Origin: Desulfomonile tiedjei
GTDB lineage: Bacteria; Desulfobacterota; Desulfomonilia; Desulfomonilales; Desulfomonilaceae
Assembly (NCBI GenBank): GCA_020722215.1
Contig: DYLG01000004.1
Coordinates: 1-42,453, forward strand
DNA length: 42,453 nucleotides
Direction of reading: 5' to 3'
Part shown: positions 1 through 8,558 of the stretch, piece after piece
Numbering within the stretch: position 1 is the stretch's first letter
Layout of the letters: the number at the start of each line of letters is the position of its first letter
The notes under the pieces: generated by a model
Databases searched by the model: none
What the model was told of the DNA's origin: nothing
What the model saw: only the letters and a program-made list of their open reading frames with translations
Program-made: the position numbers and the translations under genes

Positions 1-50
1 CTCCGTGCCGGTCCTTGGGTGAACGACCGGCAGGGACGCCGGTCGTTACC
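1..50 (-). repeat. Dispersed hairpin repeat, partial copy at window edge
   Basis: The first 45 bases match the reverse complement of 33394-33437 with about three differences. The copy contains a 10-bp perfect stem (22-31 paired with 38-47, six-base loop). It is the inner part of the inverted-repeat element at 33336-33467, cut by the window edge. No gene overlaps it. Confidence 0.75.
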
Positions 51-126
51 ATTGCGGAGCTTGGAGAGCCGTATCCCGGCAGAAGCAATACCTCACCGAA
101 TCTTTGGAAAGGTGCGCTTCGGGCGC

Positions 127-834
127 TCACTTCTGAGCTGCGTCCATTTCCAGCATGGCTGCGCTCATCTTGACCAGGTAGTCGTCCGCGGTCTTTATCG
201 AATCTAGAATGTCCCTGTACATGGTGGATGCCTGAGGCGCACAGAATCCGGCTTCCAGGCGCTCCCAGTGGTCGAGTTTGAAATCTTCCACCATCTGAAC
301 CAGGTTTTTGCCCTGGGACATGATGTGGTCCAGGAGAACCTTGTTGGGTGTGACAATGGCATCGCGGAGATTGGTCATCGTATCCGCCATGGTCCGGAAC
401 ATCTCATCGCACTCTTTGAAAGCAACGTCAGTAAAGGGGATACCGTCCCGGGTCTTGACTCGGAAGCAGTTGAGAATTCTTGACAGCGCGTCGCCGATTC
501 TCTCCATGCGAAATGGAAAACGGATGAGGCTCTTGCGAAGGCCCGGCTCCATCTCCGCGCCCACCATGCGCATGGTCAGCATCTTTTCCTGCTGACGAAC
601 TTCGTTCAAGAGTGCCTCGCACGTTGCCGCTTCCTCGTCCGGACAGATGGCTGCCAACTTGCTGAGAATCCTGGTCGCCTCGATGATCTTGCTGATCATC
701 ATCAACAACCCTTTTTCCAGGGTTACCGACTCGGATACGGGTTCTTCGTGGAGTCTTTCGATTCGCAGAGCCTCGGAATCAAGTTTCGGGCTGAGCATTC
801 TGAAAGGGTTGAAGAAAACGCCTTTATCCTTCAT
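127..834 (-). CDS. PhoU-like / DUF47-type helical protein
   Basis: A 235-residue all-helical, soluble protein with no signal peptide. The spacing of charged and hydrophobic residues, with segments around residues 40-120 and 130-225, resembles the PhoU-like domain found in phosphate regulators and at the C-terminus of Na/Pi cotransporters. The start is supported by AAGGAGG seven bases before the ATG. No phosphate transporter lies within the window, so a role in phosphate signalling is only an inference from fold-level resemblance. It is transcribed alone on the minus strand, with its promoter somewhere in the 337-base gap above it. It could be an uncharacterised helical protein of another family. 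Confidence 0.6.
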   Translation of the reverse strand: MKDKGVFFNPFRMLSPKLDSEALRIERLHEEPVSESVTLEKGLLMMISKIIEATRILSKLAAICPDEEAATCEALLNEVRQQEKMLTMRMVGAEMEPGLRKSLIRFPFRMERIGDALSRILNCFRVKTRDGIPFTDVAFKECDEMFRTMADTMTNLRDAIVTPNKVLLDHIMSQGKNLVQMVEDFKLDHWERLEAGFCAPQASTMYRDILDSIKTADDYLVKMSAAMLEMDAAQK

Positions 835-1171
835 TTTCCGGCCTCCTTGTGGTCTTTCGGTTAGGATCGCATAGTGCGGATCAACACTTCACCTGGTCAT
901 TGCATCCGATTTCATCGCGTTCGGGACCGGTCCGGCCGTCCCAGGCGGGGACGCGCTTCCCGAACGTACCGGTCAGTGAGCATTTCACCAGGCCGATCCA
1001 GGAAAAAGTCCGGCCAATTCCTGGATAATCAATCCTCATCAATCACGTAACCGTTCATCGGGGGAAGTGTCAAGAACGAAGGAAGGGGAAAGCCTTCATC
1101 AGGTTTTCCCCTCGCATCCAGGGTTGGCCGGCGGACGTATCGGGCCTCAGTCCGCGGCAAATCCCGACCTG
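835..1171. other. Intergenic region without a gene
   Basis: It separates two minus-strand genes and should hold the promoter of the PhoU-like gene. A 7-bp inverted repeat (998-1004 with 1018-1024) lies in it but has no T-run, so it is not a convincing terminator. I see nothing else. Confidence 0.5.
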
Positions 1172-2194
1172 CTATTCTTCAGCCTCGGGAGGAGGCGCTG
1201 CCGGGGCACGGGGCACGCGCGCGGGCGGGGCGCTCTCAGGCGCTGGTGGGGCTTCCTCTTCCTCGCCGATTTCCTCGGGCGCTTCAAGACCTTCGGGAAG
1301 CTCTGCTTCCCCCTCGGGCGGAGCCGCCGCCGGGGGTCTCACCGTTCTTGCCAGGATGCCGCCCCTTATCTCCCTTCGCAGAGAAGGTCTGGAGATAACC
1401 GTTCCGGGAGGCGCAACATAGGAGGGATGGGCCAGGTCCATTCCCGAGCATTTCCAGATATAGACGAACGCGTCGAGAATACAATTTATGGCATCATTGT
1501 AAATGTCGTTGACATCCACGTCCGTCAGCACAATTTTCTGATCGAATTTTTCAGGAGCACGGAACATGGAGTACGGATCTTCTCTCATCTTTATGGGGAA
1601 ATGCTTGTTCAGCTCATGTCGGAATTCGGGCATGCCTTCTTCCTGGAATCTCTCCATCAACTCGCCCAGGGAATGGAAATCCCCGTACCCGTCGTAATAG
1701 ACCCAGACATCAATGAGATTCTCTGCTATTGCCGCATCGACCGTTCTTGAAACGTTCAACAAATATTCCAGGTCCGGAACCGCAGGCAACTTGGCCATGA
1801 CGATGGAAGCGGCAATTATTCCAAGGCGCCCGGAAAGGTTCGCGGCCGAAGTGTCCAGCTTGATCTCCCCGCCTTTGAATGCTTCCACGCAATAGGGGAT
1901 GTCCCGACTCAGTCTGGCATAGGCTTCGCGACGAACTTCTTCGAAATCCTTGAGTTTTCTCGGACTGGACATGATTGCGCGTCTCATGAACGTCATGCCG
2001 CGCATGAAGTCTTCCTGATTTTGGTACAGGAACTGCGCCATGGCTCTGGGCAAGAGTTTAGTTATGTCTTTGTTCACAGCTTGCAGGAAAGCTATGTGCT
2101 GGTCGTACGCGAGAAAACGCGCGTTCGCCGGAAATGCGGTGGCTGTGAGTATCAAAGTGATTGCAATAAGAAATCCGAGCCTTGTAATTGGCAT
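1172..2194 (-). CDS. Exported hypothetical protein with Pro/Glu-rich tail
   Basis: About 340 residues. The start at 2194 is chosen because AGGAGG lies six bases upstream and the protein then opens with a classical signal peptide (positive start, hydrophobic core at residues 6-20, Ala-x-Ala near residue 25). An upstream in-frame start at 2293 would bury the signal peptide. The mature part is mainly helical to about residue 270. The last 60-70 residues are rich in Pro, Glu and Ala and look disordered. I do not recognise the family. A periplasmic or envelope role is inferred from the signal peptide only. It lies downstream of a terminator that follows the next gene, so it is probably transcribed separately. 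Confidence 0.7.
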   Translation of the reverse strand: MPITRLGFLIAITLILTATAFPANARFLAYDQHIAFLQAVNKDITKLLPRAMAQFLYQNQEDFMRGMTFMRRAIMSSPRKLKDFEEVRREAYARLSRDIPYCVEAFKGGEIKLDTSAANLSGRLGIIAASIVMAKLPAVPDLEYLLNVSRTVDAAIAENLIDVWVYYDGYGDFHSLGELMERFQEEGMPEFRHELNKHFPIKMREDPYSMFRAPEKFDQKIVLTDVDVNDIYNDAINCILDAFVYIWKCSGMDLAHPSYVAPPGTVISRPSLRREIRGGILARTVRPPAAAPPEGEAELPEGLEAPEEIGEEEEAPPAPESAPPARVPRAPAAPPPEAEE

Positions 2195-2617
2195 GGAGAA
2201 TCCTCCTGAAGAGGGAGATGCTTGCGTTCCCATAGAGGGTGCTTCTCCCATGGGATGGATCATATCACAATGCTGTGGCAAAATCAATGCCAATTACAAG
2301 CTGATATAGCGCTTGGTTCAAGCGAAATGTCATAGTTGGAACGACGCGGCCATCCGGAGGGGAATGTGTCGTCGCGGCGGCTCAAATAGAGGAAAAAGGA
2401 CGAGCCCGACCGTTGGGGTCGGGCTTTTGAAGTTGGCCGCCGCGGCGGTGATCCATCCCGGGAATGTCCAACCCGGCCAGGCCGAAGTAGGACATTCAAC
2501 CGTCGGAAGGAGTGCGGCGCGTTGTTGGAGACTCCCGGGGGGCCTACGCAACGTCCGAGTTGTACAAGAAATCCTGAGACCTACACCCTGCCGGCGCCGG
2601 CCACAATTGCCGGCGTG
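2195..2617. other. Intergenic region with terminator
   Basis: It lies between two minus-strand genes. It contains the terminator hairpin at 2403-2428 and GC-rich inverted repeats near 2590-2610, and presumably the promoter of the gene starting at 2194. I see no gene in it. Confidence 0.5.
2403..2428 (-). terminator. Intrinsic terminator hairpin
   Basis: A perfect 9-bp GC-rich stem (2403-2411 with 2417-2425) and a 5-base loop. On the plus strand it is followed by TTT. On the minus strand it is followed, after three bases, by a T-rich run (complement of aaaaagga). It is placed to end transcripts of the minus-strand gene whose stop is at 2618. Confidence 0.75.
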
Positions 2618-3742
2618 CTAAAACACGACTCCCACTGACCCGATGAGTCCGTCCATGTTAACCTGATCCACATTGGCTCCTTCGTCCCTGTTGAGGACTA
2701 TCCACCTCCATCCTGCTTCAAGATATCCAAAGCGGCCGCAATTGAACGGGACGGCAAGTCGACCGCCTGCGTATCCATCCCAGCCGAAATAGCCCTCCAG
2801 AAATTGCACGGACCATTTGCAGTGCAGCGAGGCCTGGCCCGCGCCGGCGGTGGAACCGATCACCTTGTCGATGCCCATGCCGCCGAACGCAAGGCCAAAT
2901 CCTTTGGACCGTGTTCGCCTGGCCACATTTGAGCTAAGGGAAAGCCTGTCGTCATACAGGCTGTAGCCTCCGAAAATCGTAGATTCCGCGTGCGCTTGGT
3001 TGAACCAGCGGTACACAAGGTCCCATCGGTGAATGAGACGATCCCATTTGGCGTGAAGGCCCTGGCCCTGAACAAAGAGCCAGTTGCCGAAGTAAAATCC
3101 CCCCGGAGTGTCAATAACGCTGGTCCGCTCATACTGAATGGGCATGAAGGAGTACCGGATAGCCCAGTTGTCCCGTATCTGAAAACTTGCCTCGTACTCG
3201 GAGAGATACCGATGCTTGTCAAGATCCAGGTCCCGGTTCAAATCCAGTTCCGTGCCTTCGCCGCCGGCCAGATTCGTGCCCCAGAGAATAGTGGTGGAAT
3301 TGAGGCCCACATACCAGAGGCTCGCCCTGAAATGGAACTGCTTGTTTCGCGCCCTGGGCAGAAACGAATATGCATTGAGAGGCCCCAAGGGCAGACCGGT
3401 CAAAGAGCATACACTGGGAATACGGGGACTGCCCGGCGGAAGAACGGCTGCGGGCCTGGCAGCGTATGTGCCGCTATGGGCTCGCGGGTAGGTGTACTGG
3501 GGATGCGCGGTCCTGGGGGCGTATCCGGATTTGCTCCTTGGGAATGTCTCCGACCGGGGGGGGTGGGCCGATCGCGTAGGCTTAGGAGCTTTGTAGGTCG
3601 GGTCAGCAGAGAGAACTTCCGCCTCCACGCCCGGGGAGGCCGAGAATCCATCCCTACCTTGGGCAAGACATTGGGCCGCGATGGGCAATGCGGCGACAAT
3701 GGCAAGACAAACCAATACCATAAAGGGCTTTCTTATCACCAT
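2618..3742 (-). CDS. Probable outer-membrane beta-barrel protein
   Basis: About 374 residues. The start at 3742 has AAGGAGG eight bases upstream. The N-terminus is a signal peptide (hydrophobic core about residues 7-22). It is followed by a low-complexity Pro/Arg/Ser/Tyr-rich linker to about residue 120. The second half alternates short aromatic-rich strands and Gly/Asn/Asp turns, and the chain ends in Val-Val-Phe, the C-terminal Phe typical of outer-membrane barrels recognised by BamA. I do not recognise a specific family. The function could be structural or porin-like. It is followed by the terminator at 2403-2428, so it is likely a single-gene unit. Confidence 0.65.
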   Translation of the reverse strand: MVIRKPFMVLVCLAIVAALPIAAQCLAQGRDGFSASPGVEAEVLSADPTYKAPKPTRSAHPPRSETFPRSKSGYAPRTAHPQYTYPRAHSGTYAARPAAVLPPGSPRIPSVCSLTGLPLGPLNAYSFLPRARNKQFHFRASLWYVGLNSTTILWGTNLAGGEGTELDLNRDLDLDKHRYLSEYEASFQIRDNWAIRYSFMPIQYERTSVIDTPGGFYFGNWLFVQGQGLHAKWDRLIHRWDLVYRWFNQAHAESTIFGGYSLYDDRLSLSSNVARRTRSKGFGLAFGGMGIDKVIGSTAGAGQASLHCKWSVQFLEGYFGWDGYAGGRLAVPFNCGRFGYLEAGWRWIVLNRDEGANVDQVNMDGLIGSVGVVF

Positions 3743-3905
3743 ACCCTTCCTCCTTAACTGAATGTCCTGGAATGGTGTCATGATTCATTAGGGAGATTAT
3801 GTCAAGTAAATTATGAGGAATGGTTGAGAATTTTTGAAGAGAGGGCGATAACTGCTTGCAATAACATGACTCTCATTCTGCCACAAACGCAGCCGCCCAT
3901 TGGGC

Positions 3906-3934
3906 TTGACTCGCCGGAGGTCCGGTGGTATCTT
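3906..3934 (+). promoter_or_regulatory. Sigma-70 type promoter for rplM-rpsI
   Basis: TTGACT (3906-3911) and TATCTT (3929-3934) are separated by 17 bases. They lie 30 bases before the rplM start, which has GGAGAGG as its ribosome binding site. Confidence 0.75.
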
Positions 3935-3964
3935 TTCTAATTCCCATAAGCGGAGAGGTGCCTC

Positions 3965-4393
3965 ATGAAAACCTGGACCCCTACCCCAGGACAAGTTGAC
4001 CGAAAGTGGCTCATCATTGACGCCGAAAATAAAATCCTGGGACGAGTTGCCGCAGAAACCGCCCGAATACTGAGGGGAAAACATAAGCCTCAATTCGCCC
4101 CACATATGGATGTGGGCGACTTCGTTATCGTAGTCAACGCTTCCAAGATTCGTCTCACCGGAAGAAAGCTCGAACAAAAGACCTATTACCGCTACAGCGG
4201 CTATCCCGGAGGCCTCAAAGCAACTACCGCTGCAAAGTTGCTCAAAGCCAGACCCGAACGCCTGTTTCGCCTCGCGGTGAGGGGGATGCTCCCTAAGAAC
4301 AGGCTGGGCAGGACCCAATTGACCAAATTGAAGATATATGCAGGCGATACCCATCCCCACGCTGCTCAAAAACCTGAAAGATACGATTTCTAG
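3965..4393 (+). CDS. rplM: Large ribosomal subunit protein uL13
   Basis: 142 residues, the normal bacterial length. It has the family start (KTW...[16 protein letters not shown]), the segment around GDFVIVVNA and the C-terminal PHAAQ-P. It is an early-assembly protein that binds 23S rRNA. It is followed after 15 bases by rpsI, the standard L13-S9 operon, and preceded by a good sigma-70 promoter. The start is supported by GGAGAGG upstream of ATG. Confidence 0.98.
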   Translation: MKTWTPTPGQVDRKWLIIDAENKILGRVAAETARILRGKHKPQFAPHMDVGDFVIVVNASKIRLTGRKLEQKTYYRYSGYPGGLKATTAAKLLKARPERLFRLAVRGMLPKNRLGRTQLTKLKIYAGDTHPHAAQKPERYDF

Positions 4394-4408
4394 CTCTGGA
4401 GAGAATGA

Positions 4409-4801
4409 ATGGCGCAAGACACCTATTATGCCACCGGGAAAAGAAAATCCGCTATCGCACGAGTCTATCTGAGACCGGGAACCGGCAGGATCGAGGTCAA
4501 CGGCCGCGCCGTGGATGACTATTTCGGGCGCCAAACTTCGAGAATGGTCATCATGCAACCGTTTGAACTGACCCAAACGGCCGGCCGCTTCGACGCGACT
4601 GTTCAAGTCCGCGGTGGCGGGCTCTCCGGCCAGGCCGGAGCGCTCAAGCACGGAATCAGCAAGGCGCTGCTCAATATTGACCCGGCATACAGATCAACGC
4701 TCAAGGCGGCGGGCTTTCTAACCCGGGACGCGCGGGTCAAGGAGCGCAAGAAATACGGCAAGCGTGGAGCCCGAGCCAGCTTCCAGTTCTCCAAGCGCTA
4801 A
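4409..4801 (+). CDS. rpsI: Small ribosomal subunit protein uS9
   Basis: 130 residues, the full length for the family. The N-terminal [16 protein letters not shown], the central [20 protein letters not shown] and the C-terminal basic tail ending FSKR are diagnostic. The tail reaches the ribosomal P site and contacts tRNA. It is the second gene of the rplM-rpsI operon. After the stop there is only a weak GGGC-T5-GCCC hairpin as a possible terminator. Confidence 0.98.
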   Translation: MAQDTYYATGKRKSAIARVYLRPGTGRIEVNGRAVDDYFGRQTSRMVIMQPFELTQTAGRFDATVQVRGGGLSGQAGALKHGISKALLNIDPAYRSTLKAAGFLTRDARVKERKKYGKRGARASFQFSKR

Positions 4802-5231
4802 TCCGGGCTTTTTGCCCTATTGAGGAAAACCGGGAACACATAGCTCTTGACACCCCGGAGTGTCTGCTGTATTGCTCGCGCCGGTTTCGGGGAACCGGGC
4901 CACCGCCCGGGCAGGGCGCGTCCAAGGTTCTTGAACTCTGAAGCTGCGTTTGATAGCATATCGGAACTGATCAGTTGACGTTGAATGAGCGGCGACGCTT
5001 TTCTTTTCGTGGGTGAACGGAGGTTGATGGAGTCGGTTGCCGGCGGTTTTTTTCCAGCCGGCGGGAGAACCTTCCCCACAAGCAACCTGCCGTTGATAAG
5101 TCTTGACTCGCAAGGTGCGATGCCGGCCTCGTACTTACTCCGGTCCGATTCTTGCTCGCTCCTCGCGCACGGAAAAGCGAACCTCGCTGCAAGTCTCTAA
5201 CGTTGCAATGTTATCGGCGGTTGGAAGAAAT
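4802..5231. other. Intergenic region with a promoter-like site
   Basis: A 430-base gap. It holds a good promoter candidate (4847-4875), a perfect 12-bp palindrome AACTGATCAGTT (4965-4976) and an inverted GCCGGC pair around a T-run near 5040-5062. I see no convincing gene. The reading frame that continues upstream of 5232 lacks a signal-peptide-like start. Confidence 0.5.
4847..4875 (+). promoter_or_regulatory. Sigma-70 type promoter candidate with inverted repeat
   Basis: TTGACA (4847-4852), 17-base spacer, TATTGC (4870-4875). A GACAC-6-GTGTC inverted repeat (4849-4864) overlaps the -35 element and spacer and could be an operator. It would serve the gene starting at 5232, leaving a leader of about 350 bases. 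Confidence 0.5.
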
Positions 5232-6533
5232 ATGGCTCGCAGTTGCTTGATACACGGTGCGATTGCAGGACTGGTTGTCTTGCTCGTCTGCGGCTTGCCA
5301 TGGGCTGATGAGCCTCTGAGCGCGTCGGGCAAGCTTGCAAGACTCATCTCCAACCAGGCCGCCCCTGATAGCCGGGAAGCCGCCGTCGAGGAATGGATCC
5401 TTCCCAAATGGCTAGATGACCTCCTTACCCATGTTCCTGCTTCCGATCAGGGGGACGACCATCTGAAGGCCGCTCCCCAAGACGACAACAGGGATGTGCC
5501 CGATCAGCCGCCGGCGGCCGCGGGACCGGTTGGTCAATACAGCGTGGAGGAAGTGGAAGCTGAACTTGAACAAACCCTTGCTGCTGTCGGCAGCGGGCCC
5601 CAGCAGGCGCAGCCCGATGTGGAGCCCCTCCTGGAGGATTCTGGCTTCGCTGCTCCGCCTCCCATTGCGCCTCTCTATTCGTCCCCACCTCTCGAGGGCG
5701 AGGGCGTTTGGACCGGAGAAGACCTTCCTGCTGACGCGCAAGGCAAGCCCCTGGTTTATCGGACCGTTTACCGCCCCAGTGTCGAATTCCCCAATTCGGT
5801 TGTGTACATGGCCGTGTTCGACATGAAGCGGATCAAGCTCCGTTTCTTCATTGGAAATACTGAACCGGGGATCTACCAGATTTCCGAACCGCGGCACAAC
5901 GAACGGCTTTCCCGCATCATTGCCATTACCAACGCCATGTGGATGCAGCAGCACGCCAGAGGGGCCGGCGCGATATTCAGAAGCCAGGTGGTCTATCCAA
6001 TGGTGGAGGGCATGGCCACTCTGGTGGTTTACACGGATGAATCCGTGGACGTCATTGAATGGACGGACGACATACCTCTTCGCATGGTCAAGGACGCGCG
6101 CCAATTGCGCCACCTCATCGTCAAGGACGGCAAGGTGGTCGAGAGAATCGCCAAGCGAGACAAGATCGAGGATTCGGAAATCGGCCTCGGGGGATTCCTG
6201 GTTGACAACAATGGCGCCAGTACCATGCGCAGCCAGTTCTGGTTTCTCGCCAATCGGACCGCGTTCGGCATTCGCGACGACGGGAACCTGGTGTTCGCCA
6301 TGGGTCACCACATCAGCACCAAGGACCTGGCCAAGGCTCTCGTACTGGCCGGCTGCAAAAGGGCCATTCATGGGGACGCCAACATCCACAACATCGTGTG
6401 CAATTTCTACTTCAGGAATGAAAAGGACAAAGTGGTCAGACGCGACAGGTTGTCCCCCGAGCAGTTGAAGTACACCATGAGCCGCTACGACACCGGCTAT
6501 GCAAAGGACTTCTTCGCTTTCTACGAAAAATAA
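5232..6533 (+). CDS. Exported phosphodiester glycosidase-like (NAGPA domain) protein
   Basis: About 433 residues from the ATG at 5232, chosen because GGAAG lies just upstream and a signal peptide follows (hydrophobic stretch about residues 6-22). An in-frame ATG at 5208 is also possible. Residues 25-170 are a Pro/Gln/Glu-rich linker. The C-terminal half (about 185-410) resembles the NAGPA/DUF2233 fold: a RTAFGI strand, a product-display strand (NLVFAMG), then a helix preceding a GDANIHN segment where the family usually has a LDGG-type motif. The family removes sugars from phosphodiesters or handles cell-wall glycans. The changed active-site motif makes the substrate uncertain. An envelope location follows from the signal peptide. 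Confidence 0.6.
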   Translation: MARSCLIHGAIAGLVVLLVCGLPWADEPLSASGKLARLISNQAAPDSREAAVEEWILPKWLDDLLTHVPASDQGDDHLKAAPQDDNRDVPDQPPAAAGPVGQYSVEEVEAELEQTLAAVGSGPQQAQPDVEPLLEDSGFAAPPPIAPLYSSPPLEGEGVWTGEDLPADAQGKPLVYRTVYRPSVEFPNSVVYMAVFDMKRIKLRFFIGNTEPGIYQISEPRHNERLSRIIAITNAMWMQQHARGAGAIFRSQVVYPMVEGMATLVVYTDESVDVIEWTDDIPLRMVKDARQLRHLIVKDGKVVERIAKRDKIEDSEIGLGGFLVDNNGASTMRSQFWFLANRTAFGIRDDGNLVFAMGHHISTKDLAKALVLAGCKRAIHGDANIHNIVCNFYFRNEKDKVVRRDRLSPEQLKYTMSRYDTGYAKDFFAFYEK

Positions 6534-6737
6534 TTCATAAGCTCACAAAGAAACACTTCTGCAAGAGGCGCAATATTATAGGGTTTGCTTTGACCTATAC
6601 TGCAGGTTGGTTGGCAGGGCCGCTCGGCACGATCTTGGACATTGAGGAGGTTTCGGAACGGCCTCCTAGCGGGCGTAATCCGACCTACCGGCTGAAGTTG
6701 CGGGATTTGCGACGGTATTGGTGAAACGCCGTAACAA

Positions 6738-7694
6738 ATGGACAGGGTTCCCATGAGCAAGACAGCTTCCGGTCCTCGAGGGAAAGGCAGGGACCTCACC
6801 GGCCTTCCCGGGCTCGCTCTGTCCGCGGGCGGAGCCAGAGGCGCGTACCAGCTTGGGTGTTGGAAGGCATTCGACGAGCTGGGCATCTCGTTCGGCGCTG
6901 TCGCGGGCAGCTCCATAGGCGCGCTCAACGGAGCATTCATTTGTGCCGGCGATCTCCATTCAGGCTTTCGGTTTTGGGAAGATCTCACCCGGTACGGAGT
7001 GCTCACACCGGACTATTCCAAGCTGCGCAGACTTGCCCTGCGGCTGGGTTTCGACCTGGCGCTCCTGCTGGTTCCGGTCCCGAACCTCAGGGCAATGAGA
7101 TTGCTCAAGTACGCAACTTCCACCGCAAGGCTCCTATCCCGAGGGGGAACCCTGCGGACCCTGGGCAGGGAAGGTCTGTGGAGTTTGGAAAGACTGGAGC
7201 CCCTGCTTAAGCGGCATCTCAATATGAAGTCGGTCCTAGACCAGCCAGTGCCGCTGTTTGTCACTGCTTACAGCCTGCCTCGGATATCCGCGCCCACAGG
7301 ACACTCCGCATGGTTCCGGTTGCAGGATTACGACGAATCGGACGCCGGAAAAATCCTTGCCGCGTCCATGTCCCTCCCGATGGTTTTTCCATCAATCGAA
7401 TTGAATCGCAAGCAGTACAGCGATGGAGGCATTTCGCAGTGGATGCCGGTGCAGCCGCTCTACGAAATCGGGCGCCGAAGGATAATTGCGGTGTCCACCA
7501 GGCCCAACGTCCCCTGTGATCCAAAAGACTACCCGGCATGCAGCATCTCGTTCATCAAACCCGCGGAGTCTCTGGGGCGCTTTCCGATTGCCACGTTTCG
7601 TTTCACCGCGCGCTCCCTTGCCCAGTGGGTTGAGCAGGGGTATCGGGACGCGATGCGGGCGCTCTGCGATTGGGGACGGTCAGGCAAGGGGTGA
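6738..7694 (+). CDS. Patatin-like phospholipase
   Basis: 318 residues. The patatin catalytic set is complete: oxyanion loop SAGGARGAYQLG (about residues 29-40), nucleophile elbow GSSIG with Ser59, and the DGG motif with Asp229, giving a Ser-Asp dyad. It is expected to hydrolyse acyl chains of lipids. No signal peptide is seen, so it is probably cytosolic or injected or membrane-associated, as in many bacterial patatins. A second ATG at 6753 would remove five residues, and no strong ribosome binding site separates the two. It stands alone, 204 bases after the preceding gene. Confidence 0.88.
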   Translation: MDRVPMSKTASGPRGKGRDLTGLPGLALSAGGARGAYQLGCWKAFDELGISFGAVAGSSIGALNGAFICAGDLHSGFRFWEDLTRYGVLTPDYSKLRRLALRLGFDLALLLVPVPNLRAMRLLKYATSTARLLSRGGTLRTLGREGLWSLERLEPLLKRHLNMKSVLDQPVPLFVTAYSLPRISAPTGHSAWFRLQDYDESDAGKILAASMSLPMVFPSIELNRKQYSDGGISQWMPVQPLYEIGRRRIIAVSTRPNVPCDPKDYPACSISFIKPAESLGRFPIATFRFTARSLAQWVEQGYRDAMRALCDWGRSGKG

Positions 7695-7770
7695 ACGAAC
7701 GCGGGTTTGGAGGAAGAATCGTAGGGCCGGCAATATCCGTTGCCGAAAGAAATTTCCGATTTCTTGATAC

Positions 7771-7797
7771 TGTTGCGGGTTTCAAACCCGCCCCTCC
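7771..7797. repeat. Hairpin of the GGGGCG family
   Basis: GCGGGTTT (7775-7782) and AAACCCGC (7784-7791) form an 8-bp perfect stem, followed by cccct as in the other GGGGCG hairpins. The 35 bases before it (from 7738, TTGCCGAAA) resemble 42359-42415 at the other end of the window. Confidence 0.55.
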
Positions 7798-7875
7798 GAG
7801 GCCCCGATTCGGAAAAGACTTTTGGCAAAGACTATAGATTCTCGCCGCACCGTGCACGGCCAGAGTCCATCGGCA

Positions 7876-8190
7876 TCATAGGCCAAGCCAGAGGCGCACA
7901 GCGTGTTCTACCAAAGATAGTTGAGTCGACGATAAGACGCCTAGCTTTCGTATCAACTTCGCGCGCGGGATCGTCACCAGGTTTTGAGCGTCAAACACAC
8001 CCGTGCGCATAAAAGGCACTCTGATTGGAACCTCAAACCTGGATCCTCTCGGACTGGTTGTGTGAGCCACCAAGGTGACTAATGAACGATCCTGGTCCAA
8101 TGTGAAGACACTCAGAACCAAACAGGGTCTGACTTTGGCGGTATAACCCAGATCCACAACCCAAACTTCACCCCTATTAAAATTCCTCAT
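7876..8190 (-). CDS. MazF/PemK-type toxin
   Basis: 104 residues from the ATG at 8190, which has GAGG six bases upstream. The family pattern is clear: RGEVWVVDLG at the N-terminus, RPCLVLS, a central strand with TLVAHTT, then the FDAQNLVTIPRAKL segment. Family members cut mRNA as dimers and stop growth. Its start overlaps the end of the upstream antitoxin gene by 14 bases, so the pair is probably translationally coupled. No RNase assay can be predicted from sequence, but no key segment is missing. Confidence 0.85.
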   Translation of the reverse strand: MRNFNRGEVWVVDLGYTAKVRPCLVLSVFTLDQDRSLVTLVAHTTSPRGSRFEVPIRVPFMRTGVFDAQNLVTIPRAKLIRKLGVLSSTQLSLVEHAVRLWLGL

Positions 8191-8374
8191 TCCGGGCCTC
8201 GACGCGGTCCAAATCAAGGAACAAGGTCTCCGCGCTCAACACTAGGTCATCATCGGACAGCGGGGGCATGTCGGAGCGCACCGTGCGCCTAAGGATTTCT
8301 ACAACCAATTCGTGCTTTTCAGACTCAGACAAATCCATGAAAGAATCAAGAAAATGCTGTACGGCTGTAGTCAT
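8177..8374 (-). CDS. Antitoxin component of the MazF-type pair
   Basis: 65 residues, acidic. The start at 8374 is preceded by GAGGAG seven bases upstream. Residues 1-35 form a helical region (FLDSFMDLSESEKHELVVEI) resembling the short 'addiction module component' antitoxins. The C-terminal half (SDDDLVLSAETLFLDLD) is the likely toxin-wrapping tail. It precedes and overlaps the toxin, the usual antitoxin-first order. Autoregulation is typical of such pairs, but no operator was resolved in the 170 bases upstream. Confidence 0.78.
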   Translation of the reverse strand: MTTAVQHFLDSFMDLSESEKHELVVEILRRTVRSDMPPLSDDDLVLSAETLFLDLDRVEARNEEF

Positions 8375-8558
8375 TCCCGTACTCCTCACAAGGGGCGATA
8401 GAAGATGCAGCCTATCAGCAGGCCTTTTTTTGTATCATAACGCTTCATCGAAGAAGAAGGAAGACCCCGTTGCCGGGCCTTCACCATGGACCGTGGAAAT
8501 TGCCGGTACAGATCGTGGAGCGAACTTTGCCCGCCGATTCTGTCGGGCAGAGCCGGAT

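Noticed and set aside
5412-6389. 325-codon minus-strand open frame opposite the NAGPA-like gene
   Set aside because: It mirrors a gene with a signal peptide and ribosome binding site, and its translation shows no domain.
8408-8433. Plus-strand GCCT-AGGC hairpin with T7 resembling a terminator
   Set aside because: No plus-strand gene lies before it within 700 bases, and the stem is only 4 bp.
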